Shown piece after piece: positions 1-6,469 of a DNA stretch of 64,000 bases; the first letter of the stretch is position 1, and every line of letters starts with the position of its first letter. Made by a program: the position numbers and the translations under genes. The stretch is from Thioalkalivibrio sp. XN8. GTDB taxonomy: Bacteria > Pseudomonadota > Gammaproteobacteria > Steroidobacterales > XN24. The notes under the pieces are model-generated. The model worked only from the letters and a program-made list of their open reading frames with translations. It was not told the origin of the DNA and did not search any database. The stretch covers positions 1 to 64,000 of the forward strand of contig NZ_JAALFH010000066.1 of assembly GCF_011058255.1 (NCBI RefSeq), read 5' to 3'.

Positions 1-326
1 AGCGCCCGCCGCGCGGGGCCGGGGCCGGCGCCCTGCTGCGCGAGCATGGCCCGGCCGGCATCGATCAGTTCGCCGTAAGGCACGGCGGCAGGACAGGCGC
101 TCTCACAGGCCCGACAGCCGAGGCAATGCTCGAGATGAGCCACCAGCCCGGGCGCCGGCTCCAGCCGGCCGGTGGCCAGCCCCTGCATCAGCGCGATCCG
201 GCCCCGCGGCGACTCGCCCTCGACGCCGGCGTCGACATAGGTCGGGCAGTGGGGCAGGCACAGCCCGCACTTGACGCAGCGGTCGGCCAGGTCGAGCGGG
301 AAGGCGGATGGCGGCGTGGTGGGCAT
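1..326 (-). CDS. Glycolate oxidase iron-sulfur subunit-like protein, N-terminal part (3' end outside window)
   Basis: The first 108 codons of a protein that continues past the left edge. Two four-cysteine 4Fe-4S motifs are visible: CxxCxxCxxxCP near residues 16-26 (RCVKCGLCLPHCPTY) and a second near residues 66-76 (CLGCRACESACP). Between them lies SPRGRI, typical of the GlcF/LutA family. These subunits pass electrons from a FAD-linked alpha-hydroxyacid dehydrogenase (GlcD/GlcE) to the membrane chain. The ATG at 326 gives the first cluster at the family's usual distance from the N-terminus. GlcF is the best guess, but LutA-like or other CCG-domain Fe-S proteins are possible because the cysteine-rich C-terminal half is not seen. 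Confidence 0.8.
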   Translation of the reverse strand, partial: MPTTPPSAFPLDLADRCVKCGLCLPHCPTYVDAGVEGESPRGRIALMQGLATGRLEPAPGLVAHLEHCLGCRACESACPAAVPYGELIDAGRAMLAQQGAGPGPARRA

Positions 327-409
327 TGGGCTGCAGGCAGGCTGGCTGAGCTGGTATTCTATCCGGCTTTGGCCAGGGGGCATGGGGCCCTGCAGGGAGA
401 TTGCGAGTG

Positions 410-1138
410 ATGAAGTCGGCATGGACTGTGTGGGGCGCCACGGGCGCGATGGCGGGCCTCATGGCGCTGGCGCCGGCGGGCGCGGAGGAACCCCCCCAGG
501 GGCTGAGCGGCGCCGTGGCCTTCAGTTTCGCGCAGGCGCGCGGCAATACGGACACGCAGGCGGTCACCGGCGACGCCGCGCTCGAGTACCGGCCCGGGAA
601 CAACTGGGTCTACGACGCCCAGCTGGGCTTCGTCACCCGCGAGGAGAACGACAACCGGACCGAGGAGCGCTACGACGTCCGCGCCACGGCCAATTATTTC
701 TGGCGCCCCGAAGACTATTTCTTCGGCCGCCTGGAATGGCGCCAGGACAAGTTCGGCGGCGTCGAGGAAGTGTTCATCCCCAGCGTGGGCTATGGTCGCG
801 TGCTGATCGACACCGAGAAGCACAAGCTGAACGGCGAGGTCGGCGTGGGCTATCGCTTCGCGACGCTGTCGGACGGCACGGACGAGGAGGGCGCGCTGGT
901 GAGCACCGGCCTGCGCTATGTCTGGAACGTGTCCGAGAACGCTGATTTCTTCCAGAACGTACAGGTGCAGTGGGCGTCCGACAATACCTTCGTCGAGAGC
1001 GAAACCGGGCTGACGACCACCATCGTCGGCAACCTGAACGCCCGGTTCAGCTACCGCGTCCGGCATAACACGGACGTTCCGGCGGGGACCAGGAACAGCG
1101 ATTTCCTCACGACGATCGGCCTCGAGTACCAGTTCTGA
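410..1138 (+). CDS. DUF481 family outer-membrane protein
   Basis: A 242-residue secreted protein. Residues 1-25 form a signal peptide ending in an A-G-A cleavage site. The rest alternates aromatic and polar residues in short strands, with a DUF481 pattern (AFSFAQARGNTDT, repeated Y-x-R/x-Y strands) and a terminal phenylalanine (LEYQF) as in outer-membrane barrels inserted by the BAM complex. The ATG at 410 is preferred over the in-frame TTG at 401 because GGAGA lies about nine bases ahead of it. DUF481 proteins are small salt-stress or lipid-related barrels of unknown transport function. It is divergent from the Fe-S gene and only 3 bases ahead of the ferredoxin gene, so those two are probably co-transcribed. 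Confidence 0.85.
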   Translation: MKSAWTVWGATGAMAGLMALAPAGAEEPPQGLSGAVAFSFAQARGNTDTQAVTGDAALEYRPGNNWVYDAQLGFVTREENDNRTEERYDVRATANYFWRPEDYFFGRLEWRQDKFGGVEEVFIPSVGYGRVLIDTEKHKLNGEVGVGYRFATLSDGTDEEGALVSTGLRYVWNVSENADFFQNVQVQWASDNTFVESETGLTTTIVGNLNARFSYRVRHNTDVPAGTRNSDFLTTIGLEYQF

Positions 1139-1141
1139 GCC

Positions 1142-1477
1142 ATGGCCTGGTACCGGCACCACCTGTTCTTCTGCACCAACCGCCGGGAAGGCGGTCGCGC
1201 CTGCTGCCAGGAGGCCGGGGCCGGCGAGGCGCGCGCCTGGACCAAGGCCCGGGTGAAGGAACTGGGGCTGGCCGGGCCGGGCAAGGTGCGGGTGAACAAT
1301 GCCGGCTGCCTCGACCGCTGCGCGGAGGGCCCGGTGGTCGTGGTCTACCCGGAAGGCGTCTGGTATACCTACGTCGACCAGGAGGACCTGGAGGAAATCA
1401 TCCAGGAGCATGTGGTGAACGGCCGCGTGGTGAAGCGGCTGCAGCTGCCCTCGGAGCCGCCGGGCGGCGGGGGCTGA
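1142..1477 (+). CDS. Thioredoxin-like (2Fe-2S) ferredoxin
   Basis: A 111-residue cytosolic protein with the four-cysteine pattern of thioredoxin-fold 2Fe-2S ferredoxins: C11, C21/C22, then C56 and C60 in AGCLDRCAEGP. The strand VVVVYPEGVWY and the C-terminal E-D-L-E-E-I-I helix also match the family (length usually about 100-110). These proteins are electron carriers, but in proteobacteria their partner is rarely known. It starts 3 bases after the DUF481 gene. No partner oxidoreductase lies beside it. Confidence 0.88.
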   Translation: MAWYRHHLFFCTNRREGGRACCQEAGAGEARAWTKARVKELGLAGPGKVRVNNAGCLDRCAEGPVVVVYPEGVWYTYVDQEDLEEIIQEHVVNGRVVKRLQLPSEPPGGGG

Positions 1478-1489
1478 CGCCCCCGGCGC

Positions 1490-1518
1490 TTGCATGGGGC
1501 AGGGCCGTGGATTATATT
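1490..1518 (+). promoter_or_regulatory. Probable sigma70 promoter of rplM-rpsI
   Basis: TTGCAT (1490-1495) and TATATT (1513-1518) are separated by exactly 17 bases, in an otherwise GC-rich gap directly upstream of rplM. The -10 matches consensus at five of six positions and the -35 at three. The start of transcription would lie near 1525, giving a short leader before the rplM ribosome-binding site (GGAG at about 1551). Confidence 0.6.
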
Positions 1519-1561
1519 TCCCTGCTTTTCGCCTGCCGCTCATCCTTTTTGGAGCTGGGAC

Positions 1562-1990
1562 ATGAAGACTTTTTCCGCCAAGCCGGAAGCCGTGCGCCGC
1601 GACTGGTTCGTGGTCGACGCTTCGGGCAAGACGCTCGGCCGGCTCGCCACCGAGCTGGCGCGCCGCCTGCGTGGCAAACACAAGCCGGAGTTCACGCCGC
1701 ATGTGGACACGGGTGACTACATCGTGGTGGTCAATGCCGAGAAAGTGCGCGTCACCGGCAACAAGCTGGCCGACAAGGTCTATTACCGCCATACGGGATA
1801 CATCGGGCACATGAAGTCCGAGACCCTGGAGAAGCGCCTGCAGCGCGCGCCCGAGCAGGTGCTCGAGGAAGCTGTGAAGGGCATGCTGCCGAAGAACCCG
1901 CTGGGCCGCCAGATGCTGAAGAAGCTCCGCATTTTCGCCGGTCCCGAGCACACTCACCAGGCCCAGCAGCCGCAGGCGCTGGAGATCTGA
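1562..1990 (+). CDS. rplM: 50S ribosomal protein L13
   Basis: A full-length L13 (142 residues, the family's normal size). Recognisable blocks are [16 protein letters not shown] near the N-terminus, the central [15 protein letters not shown]-x-VVVNA block, [12 protein letters not shown], and the [15 protein letters not shown] segment towards the end. It binds 23S rRNA early in large-subunit assembly. The ATG at 1562 follows a GGAGCTGGGAC ribosome-binding region. rpsI follows after 17 bases, the universal L13-S9 operon arrangement. Confidence 0.98.
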   Translation: MKTFSAKPEAVRRDWFVVDASGKTLGRLATELARRLRGKHKPEFTPHVDTGDYIVVVNAEKVRVTGNKLADKVYYRHTGYIGHMKSETLEKRLQRAPEQVLEEAVKGMLPKNPLGRQMLKKLRIFAGPEHTHQAQQPQALEI

Positions 1991-2007
1991 AGCCCCCAGG
2001 TAAAGCT

Positions 2008-2400
2008 ATGAGCACCGACATGAATTACGGCACCGGCCGTCGCAAGACTTCCTCCGCGCGGGTCTACCTTCGCCCGGGCAAAGGCACGATCACGGTCAAC
2101 AGCAAGCCGCTGGACGAGTTCTTCGGCCGGCGCACGGCCCGCATGATCGTTCGCCAGCCGCTGGAGCTGATCCGGATGGAGGATCGTTTCGATGTCGAAG
2201 TCACGGTCCACGGCGGCGGCACCACCGGCCAGGCCGGCGCTATCCGCCACGGCCTGACCCGTGCTTTGGTAGACTACGACCCCGCGCTGAAGGGGCCGCT
2301 GCGCCAGGCCGGGTTCGTCACTCGCGATGCTCGCGAGGTCGAGCGGAAGAAGGTCGGCCTGCGCAAGGCGCGTCGCGCCACCCAGTACTCGAAGCGCTGA
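2008..2400 (+). CDS. rpsI: 30S ribosomal protein S9
   Basis: A 130-residue S9 with its typical blocks: [18 protein letters not shown] near the N-terminus, [12 protein letters not shown]-like central region, [19 protein letters not shown], and the basic C-terminal tail ending in QYSKR that reaches the ribosomal P site. It follows rplM by 17 bases. A tRNA-like sequence begins only 23 bases after the stop, with no room for a separate promoter outside the coding region. Confidence 0.98.
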   Translation: MSTDMNYGTGRRKTSSARVYLRPGKGTITVNSKPLDEFFGRRTARMIVRQPLELIRMEDRFDVEVTVHGGGTTGQAGAIRHGLTRALVDYDPALKGPLRQAGFVTRDAREVERKKVGLRKARRATQYSKR

Positions 2401-2423
2401 TCCGCGGATCGCGTTTCCCGAAT

Positions 2424-2494
2424 TGGGGGATCGTCTAGCGGTAGGACTACGGACTCTGACTCCGTCAACCCAGGTTCGAATCCTGGTCCGAGAT
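2424..2494 (+). tRNA. tRNA-Gln(CUG)-like gene with defective acceptor stem
   Basis: D arm: GTC/GAC stem (2433-2435, 2445-2447) around the loop TAGCGGTAG. Anticodon arm: ACGGA/TCCGT stem with loop CTCTGAC, anticodon CTG at 2456-2458, reading CAG (Gln). T arm: CCAGG/CCTGG with loop TTCGAAT (2475-2481). All three arms are perfect. The 5' acceptor strand TGGGGGA (2424-2430) also fits tRNA-Gln. The 3' strand, however, is TCCGAGA (2487-2493) instead of the expected TCCCCCA, so three inner/outer pairs (G-G, G-A, G-G) fail. No CCA is encoded, since the terminator stem begins at 2496. It may be a decaying or unusual tRNA, or a tRNA-like end of the rpsI transcript. Confidence 0.7.
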
Positions 2495-2495
2495 C

Positions 2496-2522
2496 TGGGC
2501 CCCGACAGGGGCCCATTTTTTT
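2496..2522 (+). terminator. Rho-independent terminator of rplM-rpsI-tRNA
   Basis: A perfect 8-bp stem (TGGGCCCC at 2496-2503, GGGGCCCA at 2508-2515) with a GACA loop, followed by seven T residues. It begins two bases after the last tRNA-like base, so it ends the whole ribosomal-protein/tRNA transcript. rpiA converges from the other side. Confidence 0.9.
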
Positions 2523-2575
2523 GGCTGGGGGACCAGGAAACGGTGCCGCGCAGCGGCGCCGGTCATCCTGGTCTC

Positions 2576-3235
2576 TTAGTAATCGATCCGCCGCACGCCC
2601 TCGTCGGTCGCAGCCAGCGTCAGCTGGGCCTTCTGGCGGCCGAAGATGCCCACCGTCACGACGCCGGGAATGCTGTTGATGCGGTCCTCCAGGCTGACGG
2701 GATCGACGATGTCGAGATGGCGTACGTCGAGAATCACGTTGCCGTTGTCGGTGACAAAGCCTTCGCGGTACTCCGGCAGGCCGCCGAGCTTGACCATCTG
2801 CCGGGCGACGAAGGAGCGTGCCATCGGGATCACCTCCACCGGCACGGGAAATTCGCCGAGCACGCGCACGATCTTGCTGTCGTCGACGATGCAGATGAAG
2901 CGCCGCGACGCGGCAGCCACGATCTTCTCGCGAGTCAGCGCGCCGCCGCCGCCCTTGATCATGTGACCGGCCCCGTCTACCTCGTCGGCCCCATCGATGT
3001 AGAGATCGAGATCACCGGTGGTGTTCAGCTCGCTGACCGCGATGCCGTGATCCCTGAGCCGGTCCGTTGTCGCTGTCGAGCTCGAGACCACGCAGGCGAG
3101 TTCGATGCCGCGCTCCGCGAGCGCGTCGATAAAACAATTGACCGTCGAGCCGGTGCCGATCCCGAGACGGCAACCTTCCGCCACCTCGGCGGCAGCGGCG
3201 CGGCCGACTGCGATCTTCTTGCTGGCCTGGTCCAT
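2576..3235 (-). CDS. rpiA: Ribose-5-phosphate isomerase A
   Basis: A 219-residue cytosolic RpiA that interconverts ribose 5-phosphate and ribulose 5-phosphate in the pentose phosphate pathway. Seen motifs: GTGSTV (27-32, phosphate binding), DGADEVD (81-87) and [11 protein letters not shown] (94-104) with the catalytic glutamate at 103. The ATG at 3235 was chosen because GGAGGG precedes it by seven bases; the longer reading frame upstream adds a non-homologous stretch. Convergent with the rplM operon. Confidence 0.95.
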   Translation of the reverse strand: MDQASKKIAVGRAAAAEVAEGCRLGIGTGSTVNCFIDALAERGIELACVVSSSTATTDRLRDHGIAVSELNTTGDLDLYIDGADEVDGAGHMIKGGGGALTREKIVAAASRRFICIVDDSKIVRVLGEFPVPVEVIPMARSFVARQMVKLGGLPEYREGFVTDNGNVILDVRHLDIVDPVSLEDRINSIPGVVTVGIFGRQKAQLTLAATDEGVRRIDY

Positions 3236-3356
3236 GAACTGGCCCTCCGTACAAACATGGGTTCTTGAAAGAGCGAGGGCCGAGCCGCTCACGCGGACCC
3301 GGCCCTCGAAACTCGCTGCAGCTCCGGAAGGAGCCGGAACCGCGAGTCGGCGATGC

Positions 3357-3707
3357 CTACTTCTTCTTGGAAGCAGCCTTCTTCTTCGAAGCCGGCTTCT
3401 TCTTCGCGGCGGGCTTCTTCTTGGCAGCCGGCTTCTTCTTGGCAGCTGGCTTCTTCTTCGCGGCGGGCTTCTTCTTGGCAGCCGGCTTCTTCTTGGCAGC
3501 TGGCTTCTTCTTCGCGGCGGGCTTCTTCTTCGCCGCCGGCTTCTTCTTCGCGGCGGGCTTCTTCTTCGCCGCCGGACGCTTCTTCGCCGCCGGCCTCTTC
3601 TTCGCTACCGCCTTCTTCTTCGCCACCGGCTTCTTCTTGGTCACCGCCTTCTTCCTGGCAGCAGGTTTCTTTTTGCTGGCAGGCTTCTTCTTCGATGCAA
3701 CAGCCAT
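3357..3707 (-). CDS. Histone H1-like lysine/alanine/proline-repeat protein
   Basis: A 116-residue protein built almost entirely of PAAKKK-type units (K, A and P make up nearly the whole chain), with some R substitutions ([12 protein letters not shown]). It has no globular domain. This is the composition of AlgP/histone H1-like tails found in beta- and gammaproteobacteria and Bordetella BpH1, which bind DNA non-specifically and help compact the nucleoid or modulate transcription. The ATG at 3707 has GGAG six bases upstream; an ATG at 3713 overlaps that site and is unlikely. A promoter-like pair lies upstream at 3740-3768. The gene stands alone between rpiA and the EVE gene. Confidence 0.82.
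   Translation of the reverse strand: MAVASKKKPASKKKPAARKKAVTKKKPVAKKKAVAKKRPAAKKRPAAKKKPAAKKKPAAKKKPAAKKKPAAKKKPAAKKKPAAKKKPAAKKKPAAKKKPAAKKKPASKKKAASKKK
3394..3501. repeat. Two identical 54-bp tandem units inside the H1-like gene
   Basis: The unit from 3394 to 3447 is repeated exactly at 3448-3501, and a third copy begins at 3502 before diverging into shorter 18-bp units. Each 54-bp unit encodes three PAAKKK hexapeptides. The identity at synonymous positions implies recent duplication by slippage or unequal exchange, not selection on protein sequence alone. Confidence 0.85.
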
Positions 3708-3739
3708 GATCATCTCCGTGTAGTGGGTTCGCGCTGCTG

Positions 3740-3768
3740 TATATACAACAACGCGAAACTTCCAGCAA
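3740..3768 (-). promoter_or_regulatory. Possible promoter of the H1-like gene
   Basis: Reading the minus strand, TTGCTG (3763-3768) and TATATA (3740-3745) are 17 bases apart in an AT-richer patch about 33 bases upstream of the start codon. The match to sigma70 consensus is moderate (three of six and four of six). Confidence 0.45.
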
Positions 3769-3876
3769 ACATATCAACGCATTCTTTCGTCGCAGAAGAC
3801 GGCCAGGAACGGCGCGCAGCTTCGACGAGCGCGCGGCTCGACGCGAAGCCGCTTTGCGGCGTATCGATTTCGCCTG

Positions 3877-4350
3877 CTATTTGCCTTGCGAAAGCGATTC
3901 GATGAAACGCCACTGCGACTTGGTCACTGGCATCACCGAGAGACGGTTGCCCTTGGCAAGCAAGCGGAAGTCACGCAGCTCGCGGTCGGCGTAGCTCTTC
4001 AGTTCGCGCAGACTTACGACGCGCGGAAACTTCTTCTTCAGCTTCACGTCGACCATGAACCAGCGCGGATTGTCGGGATCGCTTTTCGGATCGAAGTGAT
4101 GATCGTCGGGATCGAAAGCCGTGTGATCGGGGTAGCCTTCGCGCACGATCTCGACCGTGCCGACGATGCCGGGGACTTCGCAGTTGGAGTGATAGAAGAA
4201 GGCGAGGTCGCCTTTCTTCATCTCGTCCCGGAGCATGTTCCTGGCCTGGTAATTGCGCACGCCGTCCCAGCACGTCGTCTTGCCTGGCGCGCGCGCCAGC
4301 TCGTCGATGGAGAACGCCTCGGGTTCGGACTTCATCAGCCAGTAGTTCAT
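3877..4350 (-). CDS. EVE domain-containing protein
   Basis: A single-domain EVE protein (157 residues). Signature segments are YWLMKSEP at the N-terminus, CWDGVRNYQARNMLRDEMKKGDLAFFYHSN (residues about 28-57, split here only for description), PGIVGTVEIVREGYPDHTAFD and the C-terminal SVMPVTKSQWRFI. EVE domains have a PUA-like fold that reads modified bases in DNA or RNA, but the ligand of the housekeeping form is unknown. AAAGGAG precedes the ATG at 4350. That ATG overlaps the fau stop (ATGA), so the two are translationally coupled downstream of 6S RNA. Confidence 0.92.
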   Translation of the reverse strand: MNYWLMKSEPEAFSIDELARAPGKTTCWDGVRNYQARNMLRDEMKKGDLAFFYHSNCEVPGIVGTVEIVREGYPDHTAFDPDDHHFDPKSDPDNPRWFMVDVKLKKKFPRVVSLRELKSYADRELRDFRLLAKGNRLSVMPVTKSQWRFIESLSQGK

Positions 4351-4976
4351 GCTCTCGCTCCTTTCTTGCGCCGGCCTCGCTCGGTGACGACGAGATCCAG
4401 CGGCACGTCCCATGGTTGTTGCGGCACTGCCGGCACTTCCTGCAGCGCGAAGGCCGCGCCGATCAGCACCGGCCGCCGGCCGCGACGCTGCAGGGCGCGG
4501 TCATAATAGCCTCCGCCCATGCCGAGGCGGTGGCAGCGGGCGTCGAAGGCGACCAGCGGCAGGATCACGAGATCCAGTTGCGTCGCCTGCAGCCGGCGGC
4601 GGCCGACCGGTTCCGGAATACCGTAGCGATTGCATCGCAACGAGGCCGGCTCGTCCCAGGGCGCGAACGACATGACCCCGCGATGGCCCACCACCGGCAG
4701 GTAGAGTCGCTTGCCGCGCGCCCGCGCCGCAGGCGCGAGCGTGCGCAGGTCGGGCTCACCGTCGGCCGGCCAGTACAAGGCGATACTGCGCGCCGCGCGA
4801 AAGGCAGGCAGCCGGCGCAACTGGGCCACGATCGCGCGGGTCGCCAGCACGCGGCGGCTGCCCCGCAGGCTCCGTCGCCGGAGCCGGAGTTCAAGGCGCA
4901 GGGCCTGGCGTTCTTGCGCGCTGGGCGTGTTGCTGGGAATAGGGTGGCGCCTCCCGCCTGTGCCGTTACAGACCAT
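4347..4976 (-). CDS. fau: 5-formyltetrahydrofolate cyclo-ligase
   Basis: Converts 5-formyl-THF to 5,10-methenyl-THF with ATP. The family blocks are present: IALYWPADGEPDLRTL (about 65-80), the strand LDLVILPLVAFD and the signature RLGMGGGYYDRAL (about 149-161). The C-terminus ends R-G-R-R-K-K-G-A-R-A, and its TGA overlaps the EVE start. The only in-frame ATG before the conserved region is at 4976, and it lies inside the predicted 6S RNA. The true start may instead be a non-ATG codon between about 4860 and 4945, because homology begins near QALRLELRLRRRS. Position downstream of ssrS is the conserved gammaproteobacterial arrangement. Confidence 0.88.
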   Translation of the reverse strand: MVCNGTGGRRHPIPSNTPSAQERQALRLELRLRRRSLRGSRRVLATRAIVAQLRRLPAFRAARSIALYWPADGEPDLRTLAPAARARGKRLYLPVVGHRGVMSFAPWDEPASLRCNRYGIPEPVGRRRLQATQLDLVILPLVAFDARCHRLGMGGGYYDRALQRRGRRPVLIGAAFALQEVPAVPQQPWDVPLDLVVTERGRRKKGARA

Positions 4977-5132
4977 TGCTCTCGAACCGGAGCAATAGGT
5001 GGGGCCGGCAGTCGTGCCTAAGGCTTTCCGCTCGACGCGGACTTGCGCACTGGCGTCGACTGGTCCCGGCCCCTGGGTGGTTAATTAGGGTCGAGAGGAA
5101 CCCGGCCCATATCGAACACCGCAGGAGGCGCC
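4946..5132 (-). ncRNA. ssrS: 6S RNA
   Basis: About 187 nt on the minus strand between zapA and fau, the standard location. The ends pair: GGCGCCTCC (complement of 5124-5132) with GGAGGCGCC (complement of 4946-4954), extended by partly complementary TGCGGTG/CACAGGC. Internal blocks seen in gammaproteobacterial 6S RNAs occur in order: GTGTTCG, a TCCTCTCGACCC arm, and AAGCCTTA in the second half. 6S RNA mimics an open promoter and sequesters sigma70 RNA polymerase in stationary phase. The ends are estimated from the pairing and could be off by several bases. Confidence 0.88.
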
Positions 5133-5158
5133 AAAACTGTTGGACTTGCCGCAGGCCG

Positions 5159-5473
5159 TTACAGTTCCAGCTGCTTGCCATCCTCGAGCGCTGACTCGAC
5201 GCGCTCGCGCAGCACTTTCAGCCGCGTGCCGAACCGCGATTCGTGGGAAGAGTCCCGGTTGCGGTCTTTCAGCAGGTCATTGGCAAGATTGAGCGCGGCC
5301 ATCACGGCGATCCGGTCCGTGCCGACCACGCTGCCCGTGTCGCGAATCTGCTTCATGCGGGCGTTGAGGAACTCGGCCGAGCGGATCAGGTCGTTCTGCT
5401 CGCTGGCCGGGCAGGCGAACTGGTATTCCTTTTCCAGGATCCTGACCGACACGCGAGCGGTGTCGCCGCTCAC
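5159..5473 (-). CDS. zapA: Cell division protein ZapA
   Basis: A 104-residue ZapA: the N-terminal head VSVRILEKEYQFACP (residues 8-22), the conserved DRIAVMAALNLANDLL (53-68), and a C-terminal coiled-coil segment. ZapA crosslinks FtsZ protofilaments at the Z ring. It starts with GTG at 5473, which overlaps the stop of the upstream zapB-like gene (GTGA) and has GGAG eight bases before it. 6S RNA begins 26 bases past the stop, so zapA-ssrS-fau-EVE are probably partly co-transcribed. Confidence 0.95.
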   Translation of the reverse strand: MSGDTARVSVRILEKEYQFACPASEQNDLIRSAEFLNARMKQIRDTGSVVGTDRIAVMAALNLANDLLKDRNRDSSHESRFGTRLKVLRERVESALEDGKQLEL

Positions 5474-5700
5474 GAGCTGTGCTCCATGGCCTTGAGCCGG
5501 CCGATCATCGCTTCTACGCGGGTCCTGACCTGCTCGTTCTTCTGTAACAGCGCCGCCCGTTCCAGCATCAGGTTCTCCTGGCGCTGCCGCAGGGAACGGT
5601 TTTCCTCCTTCAGCTGCCGGCACACGGCGACCAGCTCTTCTAGCCGGTGCTCGAGCCGCTTCAGCTCTACGTCCACTGCCTGGGCGGTACCTTCGTCCAT
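5470..5700 (-). CDS. ZapB-like coiled-coil protein (TIGR02449 family)
   Basis: A 76-residue, almost entirely heptad-patterned helix (LKRLEHRLEELVAVCRQL, ENRSLRQRQENL, LLQKNEQVRTRVEAMI). Small coiled-coil proteins of the TIGR02449 family sit immediately upstream of zapA in gammaproteobacteria and resemble ZapB. The GTGA overlap with zapA supports a joint role at the divisome, by inference from position. The ATG at 5700 was preferred; further upstream the frame enters a divergent promoter region shared with ygfB. Confidence 0.85.
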   Translation of the reverse strand: MDEGTAQAVDVELKRLEHRLEELVAVCRQLKEENRSLRQRQENLMLERAALLQKNEQVRTRVEAMIGRLKAMEHSS

Positions 5701-5832
5701 GGCCGCAACTATAGTGAGGCCCCCCGGGGTGGTCAATCAGCCTGCGCCGCGATGCGGCCCGTGCCCGGGCGGTGGTAGCATCGGGGCACGAGGCCGCGGC
5801 CGGCGCGGCCGCCGGCGCGAGGCGACAGGGCC

Positions 5833-6399
5833 ATGACGATTCCTCATTACGACGAGCTGCAGCAGGCGCTGGGCGCCCCGGCCGCCGGCAGCCTCGCCGC
5901 CGAAGCGCACGGCACCCTCTGCGGCCTGTTGTGCGCCGGCGCGGAGGACATGCCCGAGGCCTGGATCCGCAATACCCTGGCGGACGTCGAGGACTACAGT
6001 TTCGGCGGTCCCCAGGACGCACGCGGCCTGCTGGAGGCGCTCCACGCCGCCGCGGCGGCGGCGCTGGAGGACGGCCAGATGGCCTTCGAACTGCTGCTGC
6101 CGGACGACACCACGGCGCTGGAGGCCCGGGCGGCGGCGCTCGCGGCCTGGTGCAACGCCTTCCTTTACGGCCTGGCCATGCGCGGTCTGCGCCCGATGGA
6201 GGAGTTGCCCGACGAGCTGCGCGAGATCCTGGCCGATTTCTCCGAGATCGGCCGCGCCGGGGTGGCGGAGGAAGAGGCCGAGGAAGTCGGCGAAAGCGCC
6301 TATGCCGAGCTGCTCGAATACGTGCGCGTCGGCGTGCAGATCGTGTTCGACGAATGCCGGGCCCCGCGCCAGGCCGCCGCCGACCCGCAGCTGCACTGA
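5833..6399 (+). CDS. ygfB: UPF0149 family protein YgfB
   Basis: A 188-residue acidic protein of the YgfB/UPF0149 family. Typical blocks are SLAAEAHGTLCGLLCAGAED near the N-terminus and AWCNAFLYGLAMRGL in the centre (about 108-122), followed by an acidic EEEAEEVGES segment. YgfB affects beta-lactam tolerance through AmpDh regulation in Pseudomonas and interacts with ribosome-associated or regulatory proteins; its biochemical action is unsettled. It is divergent from the zapB-like gene and precedes pepP as in E. coli. Confidence 0.93.
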   Translation: MTIPHYDELQQALGAPAAGSLAAEAHGTLCGLLCAGAEDMPEAWIRNTLADVEDYSFGGPQDARGLLEALHAAAAAALEDGQMAFELLLPDDTTALEARAAALAAWCNAFLYGLAMRGLRPMEELPDELREILADFSEIGRAGVAEEEAEEVGESAYAELLEYVRVGVQIVFDECRAPRQAAADPQLH

Positions 6400-6469
6400 G
6401 GCCGGCCGCGCCGGGCGGCGCTGCGGTTATCATGGTGGAACACGTACCAGCACCGGGATTTCATCGCCG

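Noticed and set aside
2424-2494. tRNA-Glu or a tRNA attachment site for an integrated element
   Set aside because: The anticodon is CTG (Gln), and there is no integrase, direct repeat or foreign gene next to it.
3385-3660. Regular short repeats suggesting a CRISPR array
   Set aside because: The units have no unique spacers and are in frame with a lysine-rich protein. They are coding tandem repeats.
3265-3723. A phenylalanine-rich plus-strand protein opposite the H1-like gene
   Set aside because: AAG lysine codons read backwards give CTT/TTC phenylalanine. A ribosome-binding site and promoter are found only for the minus-strand lysine-rich frame.
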